The notes below the pieces were generated by a model that saw only the letters and a list, made by a program, of their open reading frames with translations, was not told the origin of the DNA and made no database searches. Both the position numbers and the translations under genes were made by a program. This document shows positions 42,412 to 52,145 of a stretch of 64,000 nt of DNA, piece by piece. Source of the DNA: an uncultured Carboxylicivirga sp. (GTDB lineage: Bacteria > Bacteroidota > Bacteroidia > Bacteroidales > Marinilabiliaceae); contig NZ_OY771430.1 of assembly GCF_963674565.1 (NCBI RefSeq), positions 3,844,001-3,908,000 on the forward strand. The letters are read 5' to 3'. How positions within the stretch are numbered: position 1 is the stretch's first letter; the number at the start of each line of letters is the position of its first letter.

Positions 42412-44121
42412 ATGAAAAAACTAATATATTTATTTTCTCTCGCACTATTTTTCTCAAGTTGCGAAGATTTCCTGGATACTGAGAATCTTACAAAGAAGAA
42501 CACGTCCAACTTCCCGGAAACGGTAACGGACGCAGAACAAATGCTTACAGCTATATACAATACACTAAGTACAGCTTCGGCAAATCCTCAGGATACTTAT
42601 TTTTATGCAGCAAGTTTGGCATCAGATGATCAGTTTGGTGGTGGTGGTGAAAACGACAAGTTAATGCAGGCGTTGGATCTTCTGATGAATTATAACAATA
42701 GCATGTTGGAGAACTACTGGTCTGTAAGATACCAGGGTATCTTTAGAGCCAATACAGCTATTGAAACATTAGACAACTGTTCAGGTTGGGAAAGTGATGA
42801 TCAGCGTAATCAATTTATGGGAGAAGCTTATTTCTTAAGAGCTTTATTCTATTTTGAAATGACATCTTATTTTGGTCAGGTACCATTGGTTGTAACTACC
42901 GAACCATTAAACCTTCCAAAAGCTGAACCTGCAGAATTGTATGCTCAGATTGCTTCAGATTTAAAGAATGCAATTGAATTAATGCCAAATTACTCTTATA
43001 CATCTGTAGAAAGTGGACACGCTACTAAATGGGCAGCAGAAGCTTTAATGGCAAGAGTATATTTATTCTACACTGGTTTTTATAATGAATCTGCACTTCC
43101 TCTTACTGATGGAAGCACTGTTTCAAAATCTGAGGTTGTAACCTGGTTGGAAGATTGTATTACAAACAGTGGACATTCATTAGTTGGTGATTTCCGCGAG
43201 CTATGGGCATACACCAACTCATACACAGTTGAAGATTACGATCTTACATCAGAAGAAGGATTAACTTTTGCAGAAAACGATGCTAATATCAACCCAGAAT
43301 CAATGTTTGCTATCAAATATTCAAACTTTGCCAGCTGGAGCACAACCATCGGTTATTCAAACCAATATATGTTACACTTTGGATTACGTGGTGGACAGGC
43401 TTATTCTAATACATTCCCATTCGGACAAGGTTGGGGTGCAGGTCCTGTGAACCCAACACTTTGGGAAGACTGGGAAGCAGCTGAACCAACTGATATGCGT
43501 CGTGAAGCTTCTATTATTGATCTTCCAAATGAGTTACCAAACTATTCAAAAGGTGGATGGAATGACTTTGTACAGGAAACTGACTACTGGCAAAAGAAAT
43601 ATTGTCCCGTTACTGCATATAAATCAGATGGATCACTTGCTTCATCATACAGTGTTCTTATGTACGGTACAGAAGACAATATGCAATTAGACAATGTTAA
43701 AGATCTTGTATTAATCCGTTTGGCTGATGTTTACCTGATGCATTCTGAATTAACAGAAACAAGCACTTATATGAACATGGTTCGTGAAAGAGCAGGCCTG
43801 GATGATGTTAGTTATTCTTTGGAAAATCTTAGAAACGAAAGACGCTGGGAATTAGCATTTGAAGGAACACGTTGGAACGATATTCGTCGTTGGGGTATTG
43901 CTGCTGATGTGTTACAAGCTCAAATAGGAGTTGATTGTTATTTTAAAGGTAACCCTGATGTGACCAAAGCTTTCGGAGGTGGATACGCTGCCCGATATGA
44001 AGCTACCGAAGGAGGTTTCTTCCCTATTCCTGAAAACCAGATTAGTCTTTCTGATGGAGTACTTGAACAAAATCCAGGTTGGGGAACCGGTGCAGGAGCT
44101 GAATACACAGGTTGGAATTAA
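42412..44121 (+). CDS. SusD-like surface glycan-binding lipoprotein
   Basis: This 569-residue SusD/RagB family lipoprotein has a lipobox at FFSSC (Cys17). The N-terminal TPR half has typical words (AEAYFLRALFYFEM, LMARVYLFYTGFY). The C-terminal signatures are NLRNERRWELAFEGTRWNDIRRWG and FPIPENQI. It caps the SusC transporter and binds the glycan. It is the second gene of the susCD operon; the next gene starts 18 bases later. Confidence 0.95.
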   Translation: MKKLIYLFSLALFFSSCEDFLDTENLTKKNTSNFPETVTDAEQMLTAIYNTLSTASANPQDTYFYAASLASDDQFGGGGENDKLMQALDLLMNYNNSMLENYWSVRYQGIFRANTAIETLDNCSGWESDDQRNQFMGEAYFLRALFYFEMTSYFGQVPLVVTTEPLNLPKAEPAELYAQIASDLKNAIELMPNYSYTSVESGHATKWAAEALMARVYLFYTGFYNESALPLTDGSTVSKSEVVTWLEDCITNSGHSLVGDFRELWAYTNSYTVEDYDLTSEEGLTFAENDANINPESMFAIKYSNFASWSTTIGYSNQYMLHFGLRGGQAYSNTFPFGQGWGAGPVNPTLWEDWEAAEPTDMRREASIIDLPNELPNYSKGGWNDFVQETDYWQKKYCPVTAYKSDGSLASSYSVLMYGTEDNMQLDNVKDLVLIRLADVYLMHSELTETSTYMNMVRERAGLDDVSYSLENLRNERRWELAFEGTRWNDIRRWGIAADVLQAQIGVDCYFKGNPDVTKAFGGGYAARYEATEGGFFPIPENQISLSDGVLEQNPGWGTGAGAEYTGWN

Positions 44122-44139
44122 TGAACTAATATTAAAAGA

Positions 44140-44982
44140 ATGACAATGAAAAAATCAATAATATATTCTCTGCTTTTAATAGCATTAGGTTTCATTGCTT
44201 GTGATCCTATAGAAGACAGAGAAGACATAGGAGGTGCCATTACAGCAGCTGATCTAGAGGTTACTGCAACTCCTGTAGTTATTAACGGAATAAATACCAA
44301 TAAAATAGTTCTTGAGAACCATAGTCCGGTTTTGTCACATTGGAATTACGGAATTGGTACTTCAACAAAAAGCATTGATACTGTTTTGATGGTGGTTGAG
44401 GGTACTTCTACAATTTCATTTACAGGATTAAATCCAAATGGTATAAAAATCACCAAAGAGATCGATGTTGATGTTCAGGATTTGTATTTCGAAGTATCTC
44501 CTTCATGGGGATATTTATGTGGATCCGGTGAGAAAGAATGGGTTTGGGATGAAACTCATGCAGATGGTGTATTTGGTAACGGCGGTTACCTTGGCAATAC
44601 TGCTCCCGGATGGTGGAAAGTTTATATCAATGATATAGAAGGTCAGGCAGAAGGAGAAGGTAGTGGTGCTTCAATGATATTTTCTACTAATGGTGCTTCA
44701 TTAACTAAAAACTATAACACTGGAGCAAGTGCAGCAGGTACTTTTAGCTTTGATATGAATGCGACCACTGCAGATGGCAATGGTGCGATTTGGGCGCAAG
44801 GAATGCTTTACACTAAAAATGTTACAGTGCTTTGTGGAAAATCTATTAATGAAGGTGGCATAGGCGTTAACGACTACGATATCTTAACATTAAACGATAC
44901 CAACATGACACTTTCTTACCATGCATCCGGTACAGGAGCATGGGGAGAAGCTTGGTTCTGGAACTTCAGAGCTGCAGATTAA
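44140..44982 (+). CDS. Surface lipoprotein of the PUL (SusE-position)
   Basis: This 280-residue lipoprotein has a lipobox at LGFIAC (Cys21; the ATG at 44146 is an alternative start). An N-terminal beta-sandwich looks PKD- or Ig-like (VTATPVVINGINTNKIVLENHS). A C-terminal domain with many aromatic residues has the look of a glycan-binding lectin fold (WGYLCGSGEKEWVWDE, APGWWKVYIND, GEAWFWNFRAAD). Its position after susD is that of SusE/F-type glycan-binding proteins. Binding to the PUL substrate is inferred. Confidence 0.7.
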   Translation: MTMKKSIIYSLLLIALGFIACDPIEDREDIGGAITAADLEVTATPVVINGINTNKIVLENHSPVLSHWNYGIGTSTKSIDTVLMVVEGTSTISFTGLNPNGIKITKEIDVDVQDLYFEVSPSWGYLCGSGEKEWVWDETHADGVFGNGGYLGNTAPGWWKVYINDIEGQAEGEGSGASMIFSTNGASLTKNYNTGASAAGTFSFDMNATTADGNGAIWAQGMLYTKNVTVLCGKSINEGGIGVNDYDILTLNDTNMTLSYHASGTGAWGEAWFWNFRAAD

Positions 44983-45003
44983 TTAAAACTCGGTTTTTAG
45001 ATT

Positions 45004-45030
45004 ATGAGAGGGCATTAATTGCCCTCTCAT
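45004..45030 (+). terminator. Hairpin after the susCD operon
   Basis: ATGAGAGGGCA (45004-45014) pairs with TGCCCTCTCAT (45020-45030) around a 5-base loop, followed by AT-rich sequence without a pure T run. It separates the PUL from the next operon. Confidence 0.65.
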
Positions 45031-45034
45031 TAAT

Positions 45035-45042
45035 TAAATTTG
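45035..45042 (+). promoter_or_regulatory. Candidate promoter of the haem-lipoprotein operon
   Basis: TAAATTTG is a full match to TAnnTTTG, 20 bases before the start of the DUF4369 gene and directly after the hairpin. No -33 TTG at normal spacing. Confidence 0.4.
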
Positions 45043-45062
45043 CTACTTCAAATTACTAGGAA

Positions 45063-45647
45063 ATGACTAATTGGAGATGGATATTAATACTGTTTGTAGC
45101 AACTCTAACCTATTGCAAACCAAATAATGATAGCTACCAGATCAACGGCAAGCTGCCATCCAATGATTTTGATGGTGAATATGTGTATTTGGTTCCTTTC
45201 GAAAATGCCACCCAAGCAAAGGTGGATTCTACATTAATTCTTGAGGGAAAATTTGTCTTCAGAGGTTCTACTGATCATCCAGAGGTTTGTATTTTAAGAA
45301 CCCGCCCACTCCTTCGTCTTAAACTGGAAGAAATTCTAATCATTAAAGAACCAGGAATTCTTAATGTTACCCTGGCATCTACCAGTTATGCAAAAGGAAC
45401 AGTTTCGAATGACTCTTTACAGAAATGGAAAGAATTCAAAACTAATTTTGACAGTATTTTCAGGCAAGCATTGATGCAATACAAATCAAGCTCTGATTCA
45501 TTAGAGAAACAAAATATTTCTTTAAAATTGGATTCTTTAAAAGAGATAAGTTCCAATTTTTATCAAACTTTTATCGAAACAAATAAAAATAACACTGCAG
45601 GTGAATTTGTACGAAAAATTTTAGGCAACAACCTCTCAAAAGAGTAG
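45063..45647 (+). CDS. DUF4369-domain lipoprotein
   Basis: This 194-residue lipoprotein has a lipobox at TLTYC (Cys18). A DUF4369-type beta domain follows (about 25-125: INGKLPSNDFDGEYVYLVPF ... KVDSTLILEGKFVFRG), then a helical C-terminal segment rich in lysine and serine. In Bacteroidota this domain often precedes a thioredoxin-like TlpA domain, which is absent here. It opens the seven-gene rightward operon. Redox or binding partners cannot be deduced from the sequence. Confidence 0.7.
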   Translation: MTNWRWILILFVATLTYCKPNNDSYQINGKLPSNDFDGEYVYLVPFENATQAKVDSTLILEGKFVFRGSTDHPEVCILRTRPLLRLKLEEILIIKEPGILNVTLASTSYAKGTVSNDSLQKWKEFKTNFDSIFRQALMQYKSSSDSLEKQNISLKLDSLKEISSNFYQTFIETNKNNTAGEFVRKILGNNLSKE

Positions 45648-45680
45648 ATATTCAATAGAGAGCAAAATCATATAGCTTTC

Positions 45681-47447
45681 ATGAAAAAGGGGAATACAGT
45701 GGCAACGTCATTATCAGAAAATATCCATATTAACAAGTCAATCAGATTTACTTTACTTCTGATACCAGGATTGTTTGTCTTTCTTTTCTACTCACTTACC
45801 TTTAAATACCACCTGTTTTTTAAAGAACAAATTACTTTGTTTATATACTCTCCTGAGTATCTTCTTTCCTACTTTAATAAACCCGGAGGACTTGCTTCTC
45901 TCATTGGTGATTTTCTTACTCAATTCTTTTATTTAAAAACGGTCGGACCTTTATTAATCACACTCATATTTTACATCAATTGGGTATTATTCTACAAAGT
46001 AATTAACCCATACTTCAGATCAGAAAAAAATTTAATATGGTATATTTTCATTTTCCCTTTTGCTGAGTCATTAATGCATTATCATATTGGATATACCTTA
46101 ACACATTCTCTGTCTTTAATACTTACACTTCTCATCTTTATCATATCAAGAAGGATTCTTTCATCCAAGCAAAAACAATTTCTGTTTCCTTTATTTATTC
46201 TTTTTGGCTACCTGATTTCTGGAGGAATGATTGCCTTATATTTTGTATTTCAGGTATTAGATTTTTTAAGGCAAAAAAATATCCATTATATATCCAACAT
46301 ACTGGCAACTGCAATTGCAATCTTTATACCTGTCATTCTAAGATCATTTTTTTTGGTGACTATTGAGGAAGCATACCTATATCCTTTTAATAAGCTAGTA
46401 TATCTTTTACCTTCAACACTGACATTAATTTATATCATTCCAGTTTTAATATGGCCTGATAAAATGATAAGTCTTAGATCGGCAGTGATTGTTTCTTCGT
46501 TCATCTTAATAATAGCAATCTGGAAAGATCGTCCGGATTTGAACCGTGAAAAACTTTTATCTCTTTCTTGCGAAGGTTATTTTGGTAATTGGGATAAAGT
46601 ATTGCAACTATCAACAGAATACAAACTAGAAAATCAACTTGCCAGTTACTATGCAAATATTGCTCTGGCAAAGTACAATGCCTTGCCTGCTCATTTACTT
46701 GAATACTACCAACCTTTTGCAGAAAGTCTTTTTTTACCTCTTGGGAGACAATCTGGTTGGCTCAATATTTTTTCGAGTAACGAAGCCTATTATCAAATAG
46801 GCGACATGAATCTAACACAGCACTCTGCGCAACTAGGACTGATATTCTCACCTTACAACAGAAGCTCCCGTATGGTTAAGCGACTAGCAGAAACCAATAT
46901 GATAATTGGTGAAGACGCTGCTGCATTGAAATATCTTGGAATGCTCGATAAAACACTTTTTCATCATCAATGGGCTCAGAAAAGAATTGGAATGATTCAC
47001 AACCCGCAATTAATGAGCAAAGAGCTTATAGAAAAACAATCATTCCTGCCTCCATCCGATACATTGCGCAAGGGCGAGGATAACCTTTCTGGTCTTAGAC
47101 TATTGGCAAATTCCAATCCTGATAATCAATCTGCTATAGATTATATTTTGTGCTATCATCTATTAAACAAAGACTTACGGTCATTTAAAGAAGATTTTGA
47201 GAGATACTTCACTTTCAATCGTCAGTTACCCCGATTATATGGCGAAGCACTTCTGATCATCCTATACCAGCAAAAAGCATCAACAGAAGAAATAAGTCAT
47301 TTTTTTTTACCTTCTTCATTGATGAGCGAGTTTATTGAATACACTGAGGCATATAGCAAATCAAACGGTCAGTTAAGTAATTTATCAACTCATTACAGAT
47401 ACACCTATTGGTTCTATTATCATTTTGCCAAAAAAAGTAAGGAATGA
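45681..47447 (+). CDS. Polytopic membrane protein with helical C-terminal domain (DUF6057-like), copy 1
   Basis: This 588-residue inner-membrane protein has about eight or nine transmembrane helices in residues 1-285. The conserved loop GGLASLIGDFLTQFF comes between helices 1 and 2. A cytoplasmic or periplasmic alpha-solenoid of TPR-like repeats follows (SSRMVKRLAETNMI, LKYLGMLDKTLF). The same loop and repeats recur in the second copy at 48913. From memory this matches the Bacteroidota family DUF6057, whose function is unknown. Its stop overlaps the start of the haem-site lipoprotein gene by four bases (ATGA), so the two products are probably made together. Confidence 0.7.
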   Translation: MKKGNTVATSLSENIHINKSIRFTLLLIPGLFVFLFYSLTFKYHLFFKEQITLFIYSPEYLLSYFNKPGGLASLIGDFLTQFFYLKTVGPLLITLIFYINWVLFYKVINPYFRSEKNLIWYIFIFPFAESLMHYHIGYTLTHSLSLILTLLIFIISRRILSSKQKQFLFPLFILFGYLISGGMIALYFVFQVLDFLRQKNIHYISNILATAIAIFIPVILRSFFLVTIEEAYLYPFNKLVYLLPSTLTLIYIIPVLIWPDKMISLRSAVIVSSFILIIAIWKDRPDLNREKLLSLSCEGYFGNWDKVLQLSTEYKLENQLASYYANIALAKYNALPAHLLEYYQPFAESLFLPLGRQSGWLNIFSSNEAYYQIGDMNLTQHSAQLGLIFSPYNRSSRMVKRLAETNMIIGEDAAALKYLGMLDKTLFHHQWAQKRIGMIHNPQLMSKELIEKQSFLPPSDTLRKGEDNLSGLRLLANSNPDNQSAIDYILCYHLLNKDLRSFKEDFERYFTFNRQLPRLYGEALLIILYQQKASTEEISHFFLPSSLMSEFIEYTEAYSKSNGQLSNLSTHYRYTYWFYYHFAKKSKE

Positions 47448-48898
47448 AACTATCCTATCTTATCATATTATCATTTAGCCTACTAATCGGTTGCCGTCAG
47501 CATATTCAAACTGACAAGTTATTGCCAGTCTATCCACCTGTGTATCCTGATTACACTGAGGTAACCATCCCTAGAAACATAGCACCTTTAAACTTCATGA
47601 TAAAAGATGACATAACAGCAATTCAGGCAGTTGTTAAGGGTGATCAAAACCAAATGGTTTTAAATGGAACCAATACGATACGTTTTAATCTGAAAAAATG
47701 GAAACAGGTCCTGCTTGATGAAAAGATACTTACCGTAACCGTGAGTGTTCAAAAGAATAACGAATGGATTCAATACAAATCATTTAACTGGTATATTGCT
47801 GGCGAAGAAATTGATCCATACCTCAGTTATAGATTGATTGAACCCGGTTATGAAGTCTGGAACAAAATTCAATTAGCTGAGCGATGCATTGAAAACTTTG
47901 ATGAGAATATTTTTGCTGATAATAACCTTACTGAAGGATCCTGCATGAATTGTCATATATACAATAACCAGAATCCATCGCAATCAATGTTTCATATCAG
48001 AGGGAAACATGGTGGAACCGTTTTAAACAACAATGGTAACCTTCGTAAGCTCAAAACTAAAACCGACAAAATGCTTTCGAATGCAGTGTATGGTGGTTTT
48101 CATCCGGGTGGCCGATATGCCGTTTTCTCAACCAATTACATTATTCCTGAATTTCATGCTCAAGGGAGCAAGAAACTGGAAGTTTATGACACAGCTTCTG
48201 ATTTAGCTATTCTTGATTTTGAAACCAATAAATCCTTTACAAATCCTCTTCTGACAGATTCGTTGAATTTTGATACGTTTCCTGTATTCTCTGCTAATGG
48301 GAATAAAATTTACTATTGCGGAGCAAAAGCCATTGACGTACCGGATAGTATTCAAAAACTCAAATACAGTATTTGCAGCATTTCTTTTGATGGCGAAAAT
48401 GGTGAGGTTGGCACTTCTGTTGACACTTTGTGGAATTCTCGTATAACCAACCATTCTGCCTGCCACCTAAAACCATCTCCGGATGGGAAGTACCTGCTTT
48501 TTACTGAGGCTGATTACGGCACCTTTCCCATCTGGCATCGCGAAGCTGATTTAAGAATCATAAACCTAGAAACCGGAGAAATTGATTCGCTCAACCAGGT
48601 AAATGGAGACTATTCTGATAGCTATCACAGCTGGTCCTCAAATAGTCGTTGGTTTGTTTTTGCCAGTAAACGGCAAAACGGAATTTATGGGCAACCTTAT
48701 TTTTGTTACATCGACAAAAATGGTATAGCTCACAAACCTTTTGTTTTGCCTCAAAAAAATCCCGATTTGTATAACATGACATTTAAGTCCTATAATATTC
48801 CTGAATTATCCTTAGGACCTTTGCCATTTGATGCGATGGATATTGAAAGACTTTATTGGAAACAGGAAGCAGAATTGTTCAGCGACAAAGAAATTTAA
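47444..48898 (+). CDS. Lipoprotein with CxxCH haem site and TolB-like propeller, copy 1
   Basis: This 484-residue lipoprotein has a lipobox at SLLIGC (Cys17). An N-terminal beta domain (about 25-160) precedes the motif CMNCH at 167-171, the covalent haem c attachment signature, followed by the conserved words HIRGKHGGTVL and LKTKTDKML. A C-terminal PD40/TolB-like propeller fills about 205-460 (FHPGGRYAVFSTNY, PVFSANGNKIYYCG, KPSPDGKYLLFTEADYG, YHSWSSNSRWFVFAS). If a haem is bound, the axial ligand could be the Met or His in the following SMFHI. This suggests an electron-transfer lipoprotein joined to a binding propeller. Haem binding is inferred from the motif alone. Confidence 0.75.
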   Translation: MKLSYLIILSFSLLIGCRQHIQTDKLLPVYPPVYPDYTEVTIPRNIAPLNFMIKDDITAIQAVVKGDQNQMVLNGTNTIRFNLKKWKQVLLDEKILTVTVSVQKNNEWIQYKSFNWYIAGEEIDPYLSYRLIEPGYEVWNKIQLAERCIENFDENIFADNNLTEGSCMNCHIYNNQNPSQSMFHIRGKHGGTVLNNNGNLRKLKTKTDKMLSNAVYGGFHPGGRYAVFSTNYIIPEFHAQGSKKLEVYDTASDLAILDFETNKSFTNPLLTDSLNFDTFPVFSANGNKIYYCGAKAIDVPDSIQKLKYSICSISFDGENGEVGTSVDTLWNSRITNHSACHLKPSPDGKYLLFTEADYGTFPIWHREADLRIINLETGEIDSLNQVNGDYSDSYHSWSSNSRWFVFASKRQNGIYGQPYFCYIDKNGIAHKPFVLPQKNPDLYNMTFKSYNIPELSLGPLPFDAMDIERLYWKQEAELFSDKEI

Positions 48899-48912
48899 TA
48901 CTTTTAATCTGT

Positions 48913-50664
48913 ATGAAAAAATTCTCACATCATATCATTTCACCCTTTGTTTTCGGAACAATTGTGTATCTATTTTTTACCCTATTGTATCCATATCACT
49001 TACATTATCAGGAACAATATCAATTATTTTTATTCACGGGTGATTACTTTCAATCATATCTCACCATACCTGGCGGAATAAGTGATTATATTGGCAACTT
49101 CCTTACTCAATTTTATTTTTATCCTTCTGTCGGAGCCATATTTATAGCACTCCTGTTGATTCTGATTCAACAACTCACCTGGAAAACAGTAAAAAATACA
49201 GAGAAAAGCTCAGTATACTTTCCTTTAACATTTATACCTTCCATACTTTATTGGGCATTACTTTGTGATGAAAATTATCTGCCGGGTGGATTGATTGCCC
49301 TGGTTTTTCTAATGGTATTTATATCCTTCAGAATAGCATTAAAATCAGAGAACCTTAAAAGTATTTTCTCCGTGTTATCAATTCCTGTACTTTATTGGAT
49401 AGCTGGAGGAGCAGTTGTATTTTATGTACTTTATTCTGTTCTAACAATCATTTTTATTTCAAAACAAAGGACAACCAGAAATACCATTATTACTTTAATA
49501 CAATTAGGATTAACAATATCACTACCATATATAGCTAAAGCCATCTTAATTCAACATCCAATAATCAAAATGTGGATAGGTGTTAACTTTTATAGTTTCC
49601 CAAACACATTCCCTTTTTATGCAGGCGGTATCTTTTTACTTAGTATTCTGCTTCCATTCATTGTTAAGTCATTACCTGCAATAAAATCTCAGTTTAAATG
49701 GGCTGTAGTTTTATACATGGTTATTATTTTAGCAGGTTTTGTAACAATTAAAACATCATCCGATTTTGATAAGGAAGAAGTAATGGCTTATGATTTTCAT
49801 ACGCGTATGCGTCAATGGGATAAGGTCATTGCTATGGCAGATAAAAAATCTCCATCCAGTCCGTTATCTGTTTCTTGTCTGAATCTTTCATTGGCAAAAA
49901 AAGGTATGCTGGCCGAACATATGTTTGAATACTACCAAAATGGTACAGGTGGTTTGTTACCAGATTTCAAAAAAGATTTTACCATACCAATGGTTACAGG
50001 TGAAATCTATTATCAACTTGGTTTTATAAACACAGCCCAACGATACACTTTCGAAGCGATGGAGGCATTGCCGCTTTATCAAAAGAGTGCACGTACTATG
50101 AAACGACTGGCTGAGACGAACCTTATCAACGGAAACCGCACATTGACGCTGAAGTATCTGAAGATATTGCAGAAAACTTTATTTTACAGTAAATGGGCTA
50201 TTGCTTTGAGTAAAGTAATTGATGATCAGGAAATCTTACTGCAACATCCTGAATATGGTTGGTTAATGACTCATAAAATTCAAAGCGACTTTTTCTTTAG
50301 CGAAGGAGAAAAAGACATGATGCTAGGGCAATTATTTACAGCAAATAATAAGAACAGGACGGCTTATGAATATCTGATGGCTTATTGCCTTCTCAACAAA
50401 GACTTGAATCATTTTATGCAATACCTTTCACTGGCTCAAACCATTGGTTATAAACAAATGCCTATAAGCTTTCAGGAAGCCTTTATTTACAGTTGGAAAA
50501 TGACATCACAGAAAGACCCAAAGTCGATGCCTTCGTTTATCTCAAACAACAAGATACAGAGTGCCAATGCATTTCTTTCGAAGATGAATCTTCCGAATGC
50601 ATCTGAAGTATTAAAGAAAGACTATGGAAAGACCTATTGGTATTATTTGCAGTTCAGAAATTAA
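48913..50664 (+). CDS. Polytopic membrane protein with helical C-terminal domain (DUF6057-like), copy 2
   Basis: This protein of 583 residues starts at 48913 (MKKFSHH). The frame is open back to 48856, but that extension overlaps the previous gene and adds a polar N-terminus before the first membrane helix. It has the same layout as the gene at 45681: about eight or nine membrane helices, the loop PGGISDYIGNFLTQF, then TPR-like helices with SARTMKRLAETNLI and LKYLKILQKTLF. Outside these conserved parts identity to copy 1 is low, so the duplication is old and both copies have been kept. Confidence 0.7.
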   Translation: MKKFSHHIISPFVFGTIVYLFFTLLYPYHLHYQEQYQLFLFTGDYFQSYLTIPGGISDYIGNFLTQFYFYPSVGAIFIALLLILIQQLTWKTVKNTEKSSVYFPLTFIPSILYWALLCDENYLPGGLIALVFLMVFISFRIALKSENLKSIFSVLSIPVLYWIAGGAVVFYVLYSVLTIIFISKQRTTRNTIITLIQLGLTISLPYIAKAILIQHPIIKMWIGVNFYSFPNTFPFYAGGIFLLSILLPFIVKSLPAIKSQFKWAVVLYMVIILAGFVTIKTSSDFDKEEVMAYDFHTRMRQWDKVIAMADKKSPSSPLSVSCLNLSLAKKGMLAEHMFEYYQNGTGGLLPDFKKDFTIPMVTGEIYYQLGFINTAQRYTFEAMEALPLYQKSARTMKRLAETNLINGNRTLTLKYLKILQKTLFYSKWAIALSKVIDDQEILLQHPEYGWLMTHKIQSDFFFSEGEKDMMLGQLFTANNKNRTAYEYLMAYCLLNKDLNHFMQYLSLAQTIGYKQMPISFQEAFIYSWKMTSQKDPKSMPSFISNNKIQSANAFLSKMNLPNASEVLKKDYGKTYWYYLQFRN

Positions 50665-50676
50665 AATACTGAGAAA

Positions 50677-52131
50677 ATGAAAAATCTGTTCATACTCATA
50701 TCAGCATTGGTTTTATTGAATGCATGTAATGAAACCATCAAAGTAAAAGAAACTTATTCATCAACACCTGATCTTTATCCGGATTATAATGGTGTAACCA
50801 TTCCATTTAATATAGCGCCTTTAAATTTTAAGGTGAATGATGAATATTCAAAAATTGACGTGGTCCTTGAAAGTAAAAGTGAATCTGTTCATATTCAACA
50901 AAACGAATTTGCTGACATCCCTGTCGACTCATGGAAAAAACTGCTGAATTCTTCAAAAAGTGACAGTATCAGAGTAACAGTATCAGTACAAAAAAACAAT
51001 ACCTGGTATGCCTATCAGCCATTTTATATTCACGTAAGTGAAGATGCTGTCGACGATTATCTGGCATACCGTTTAATCGCTCCTGGCTATGAAGTTTACA
51101 GTAAAATGGGTATTTATCAGCGATCACTACAGGATTTTGAGCAAGATGCAATTTATGAAAACACACTGGTTCAGGGAAGTTGTGTAAACTGCCATTCCTT
51201 CAAACAAGGATCAGCCAGAGATATGAGTATGCATATCAGAGGCAAGCTGGGTGGAACTGTTTTACTTACCAACAATAAAATGGAAGTGCTGAAAACAAAA
51301 ACCGACAGTACCCTTTCCAAGTTTGTATATCCATACTGGCATCCGTCAGGCAACTATATTGCCTATACATTAAATGATACGCACCAGGTTTTTCATTCAT
51401 CAAATAACAAGCGAGTAGAAGTTTTTGATAATGCATCAGATGTGATTGTTTACGATATCAACAAAAATGAAATCATTAAATGCGAGACACTAATGTCTGA
51501 TTCTGTTTTTGAAACCTTCCCGTCATTTTCTCCGGATGGTAAGACTCTCTACTTCTGTTCGGCTAAAATGGAAGTTATGCCTATGGAATATACCAAAGTG
51601 CATTACAATTTATGCAGCATTGGTTTTGATCCAGAAAGCGGTACGTTTTCAAATAAGGTAGACACCTTATTTAGGGCGGCAGACATTGGAAAGAGTGTAA
51701 CATTCCCCCGACCATCACCTGATGGCAAATACCTAATGTTTACGTTGGTTGATTATGGTAATTTTTCAATCTGGCATAAAGAAGCTGACCTTTATTTACT
51801 CAATACTGAGACAAACCAGGTAAGATCAATCAATGAGGTTAACAGCGATGACACAGAAAGCTATCACTCATGGTCGACTAACAGTAAATGGTTTGTATTT
51901 AGTAGCAGACGGTTAGACGGATTGTATACACGCCCATTTATCGCTCACATTGATAATAAAGGTAACGCTGGAAAACCACTCCTTCTGCCTCAGCAAAATA
52001 TCAGTCATTACGATGATCTTTTATTTTCATATAATATTCCGGAGTTTATAACAGAAAAAGTTAATATTGACATTCCGGAGCTTGAAAAGAAACTGGAAGG
52101 CGACAAAAAACAAGTTGGGATTAGACAATAG
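50677..52131 (+). CDS. Lipoprotein with CxxCH haem site and TolB-like propeller, copy 2
   Basis: This 484-residue protein is the same length as copy 1, with a lipobox at LLNAC (Cys17). The motif GSCVNCHSF has CVNCH at 169-173, then MSMHIRGKLGGTVLL. The PD40 propeller contains YWHPSGNYIAYT, PSFSPDGKTLYFCSAKME, RPSPDGKYLMFTLVDYG and SYHSWSTNSKWFVFSSRR. The haem motif, its flanks and every blade are conserved between the copies, which argues that the haem site is under selection. It starts 12 bases after membrane-protein copy 2. Confidence 0.75.
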   Translation: MKNLFILISALVLLNACNETIKVKETYSSTPDLYPDYNGVTIPFNIAPLNFKVNDEYSKIDVVLESKSESVHIQQNEFADIPVDSWKKLLNSSKSDSIRVTVSVQKNNTWYAYQPFYIHVSEDAVDDYLAYRLIAPGYEVYSKMGIYQRSLQDFEQDAIYENTLVQGSCVNCHSFKQGSARDMSMHIRGKLGGTVLLTNNKMEVLKTKTDSTLSKFVYPYWHPSGNYIAYTLNDTHQVFHSSNNKRVEVFDNASDVIVYDINKNEIIKCETLMSDSVFETFPSFSPDGKTLYFCSAKMEVMPMEYTKVHYNLCSIGFDPESGTFSNKVDTLFRAADIGKSVTFPRPSPDGKYLMFTLVDYGNFSIWHKEADLYLLNTETNQVRSINEVNSDDTESYHSWSTNSKWFVFSSRRLDGLYTRPFIAHIDNKGNAGKPLLLPQQNISHYDDLLFSYNIPEFITEKVNIDIPELEKKLEGDKKQVGIRQ

Positions 52132-52145
52132 GAAAGAAATAATAA

